Shown here in pieces: positions 13,743 through 13,992 of a stretch of 13,992 nucleotides of DNA. This DNA comes from an uncultured Collinsella sp. (GTDB lineage Bacteria; Actinomycetota; Coriobacteriia; Coriobacteriales; Coriobacteriaceae), in contig CAKUGH010000042.1 in the NCBI GenBank assembly GCA_934654605.1, forward strand, positions 1 through 13,992. Reading direction: 5' to 3'. Numbering within the stretch: position 1 is the first letter of the stretch; the number at the start of each line of letters is the position of its first letter. The translations under genes were made by a program, and so were the position numbers. The notes beneath the pieces are model-generated. The model did not search any database and had not been told where the DNA came from. It saw only the letters and a program-made list of their open reading frames with translations.

Positions 13743-13872
13743 GGCGGGGGCCGGGCTTAGTTTTCAGAACACTCCGCAGACCAGTGTGGCACCTTGTCCG
13801 CGGCTCCGAAGGAGCAGGACAAGGCGCCACACATGGTCGAGGACGTTCTGAAAACTAAGCCCGGCCCCCGCC
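13743..13872. repeat. Perfect 28-bp inverted repeat with nested hairpins downstream of asd
   Basis: Bases 13743-13770 and 13845-13872 are exact reverse complements over 28 bp (GGCGGGGGCCGGGCTTAG, then TTTTCAGAAC). The 74-base interior holds a second imperfect inverted repeat (about 13780-13799 with 13817-13837; GTGTGGC, CCTTGTCC) and a tip hairpin GCTCC-gaa-GGAGC (13803-13815). It begins 12 bases after the asd stop codon on the minus strand. It could end the asd transcript, but no T-tract follows the fold, and its size suggests a palindromic mobile or structural element. Confidence 0.75.
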
Positions 13873-13884
13873 GGACAGGTCACA

Positions 13885-13992
13885 CTACTCGCAGAGCAGC
13901 TTAGCAATCTGGACGGCGTTGGTTGCCGCGCCCTTACGGATTTGGTCGCCGCAGCACCAGAAGGTGATGCCGCGCGCGGCCTCGGGGTTCGA
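13885..13992 (-). CDS. asd: Aspartate-semialdehyde dehydrogenase, C-terminal 35 residues (5' part outside window)
   Basis: Read on the minus strand from the right window edge, the frame gives [20 protein letters not shown], then [15 protein letters not shown] and TAG (13885-13887). [19 protein letters not shown] is the conserved C-terminus of aspartate-semialdehyde dehydrogenase, which reduces aspartyl phosphate with NADPH in the diaminopimelate/lysine, threonine and methionine pathway. The catalytic cysteine and cofactor domain lie outside the window. The call rests on this one conserved tail. Confidence 0.85.
   Translation of the reverse strand, partial: SNPEAARGITFWCCGDQIRKGAATNAVQIAKLLCE

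Noticed and set aside
13514..13858. Open frames in both directions across the GC-rich region and 28-bp palindrome
   Set aside because: They are composed of repeat-derived Pro/Arg/Ala-rich sequence and run through palindromes, with no ribosome binding site.

Overview
The window is GC-rich (coding third positions strongly G/C) with compact genes, GGAG-type ribosome binding sites and many palindromic intergenic elements. Gene content and style fit an anaerobic gut actinobacterium of the Coriobacteriia, most likely Collinsella or a close relative. That assignment is inference from overall resemblance, not a database match. No tRNA, rRNA, CRISPR array, transposase or phage gene was seen.

Layout. 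1-540 (+): 3' part of a D-2-hydroxyacid dehydrogenase. 541-822: structured intergenic DNA with a hairpin, a nested palindrome and the first copy of a short interspersed hairpin repeat. 823-2208 (-): M18 aminopeptidase, divergent from 2370-3455 (+), a membrane-anchored Ntn hydrolase of the choloylglycine hydrolase/acyltransferase type. 3596-4675 (+): 6-phosphofructokinase, followed by a long palindrome. 5046-5966 (+): an XRE-type regulator fused to a His/Val repeat region and a membrane domain. 6102-6479 (+): a MerR/AdhR-like regulator preceded by a 25-bp inverted repeat. 6558-10030 (-): an ATPase-permease ABC pair of MacB/FtsX type. 10300-10941 (+): a GyrI-like protein. 11177-12412 (+): a fluoride-type CLC transporter. 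12619-13197 (-): O6-alkylguanine-DNA alkyltransferase. 13198-13884: a 690-bp gene-free stretch rich in inverted and direct repeats. 13885-13992 (-): C-terminus of aspartate-semialdehyde dehydrogenase.

Two control circuits can be read from the DNA. First, the CLC transporter has a near-consensus promoter (11003-11031), a predicted transcript start at the edge of a fluoride-riboswitch-like aptamer (about 11036-11116), and a long terminator hairpin (11106-11162) whose 5' arm overlaps the aptamer tail. This is a complete-looking transcriptional switch for fluoride export. Second, the GyrI-like gene has an extended -10 promoter with a palindromic LexA (SOS) box, CGAAC-N4-GTTCG, over the -35 position. 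That suggests DNA-damage induction of a protein family linked to gyrase protection and to hydrolysis of cyclopropane-type DNA alkylators. With the alkyltransferase nearby, 10.2-13.2 kb reads as a small chemical-stress neighbourhood (inference).

The other notable property is the number of different palindromic elements between genes: at least seven families or singletons, including a three-copy hairpin repeat, a 62-bp tandem repeat, a 172-bp element with 27-bp terminal inverted repeats and a perfect 28-bp inverted repeat.
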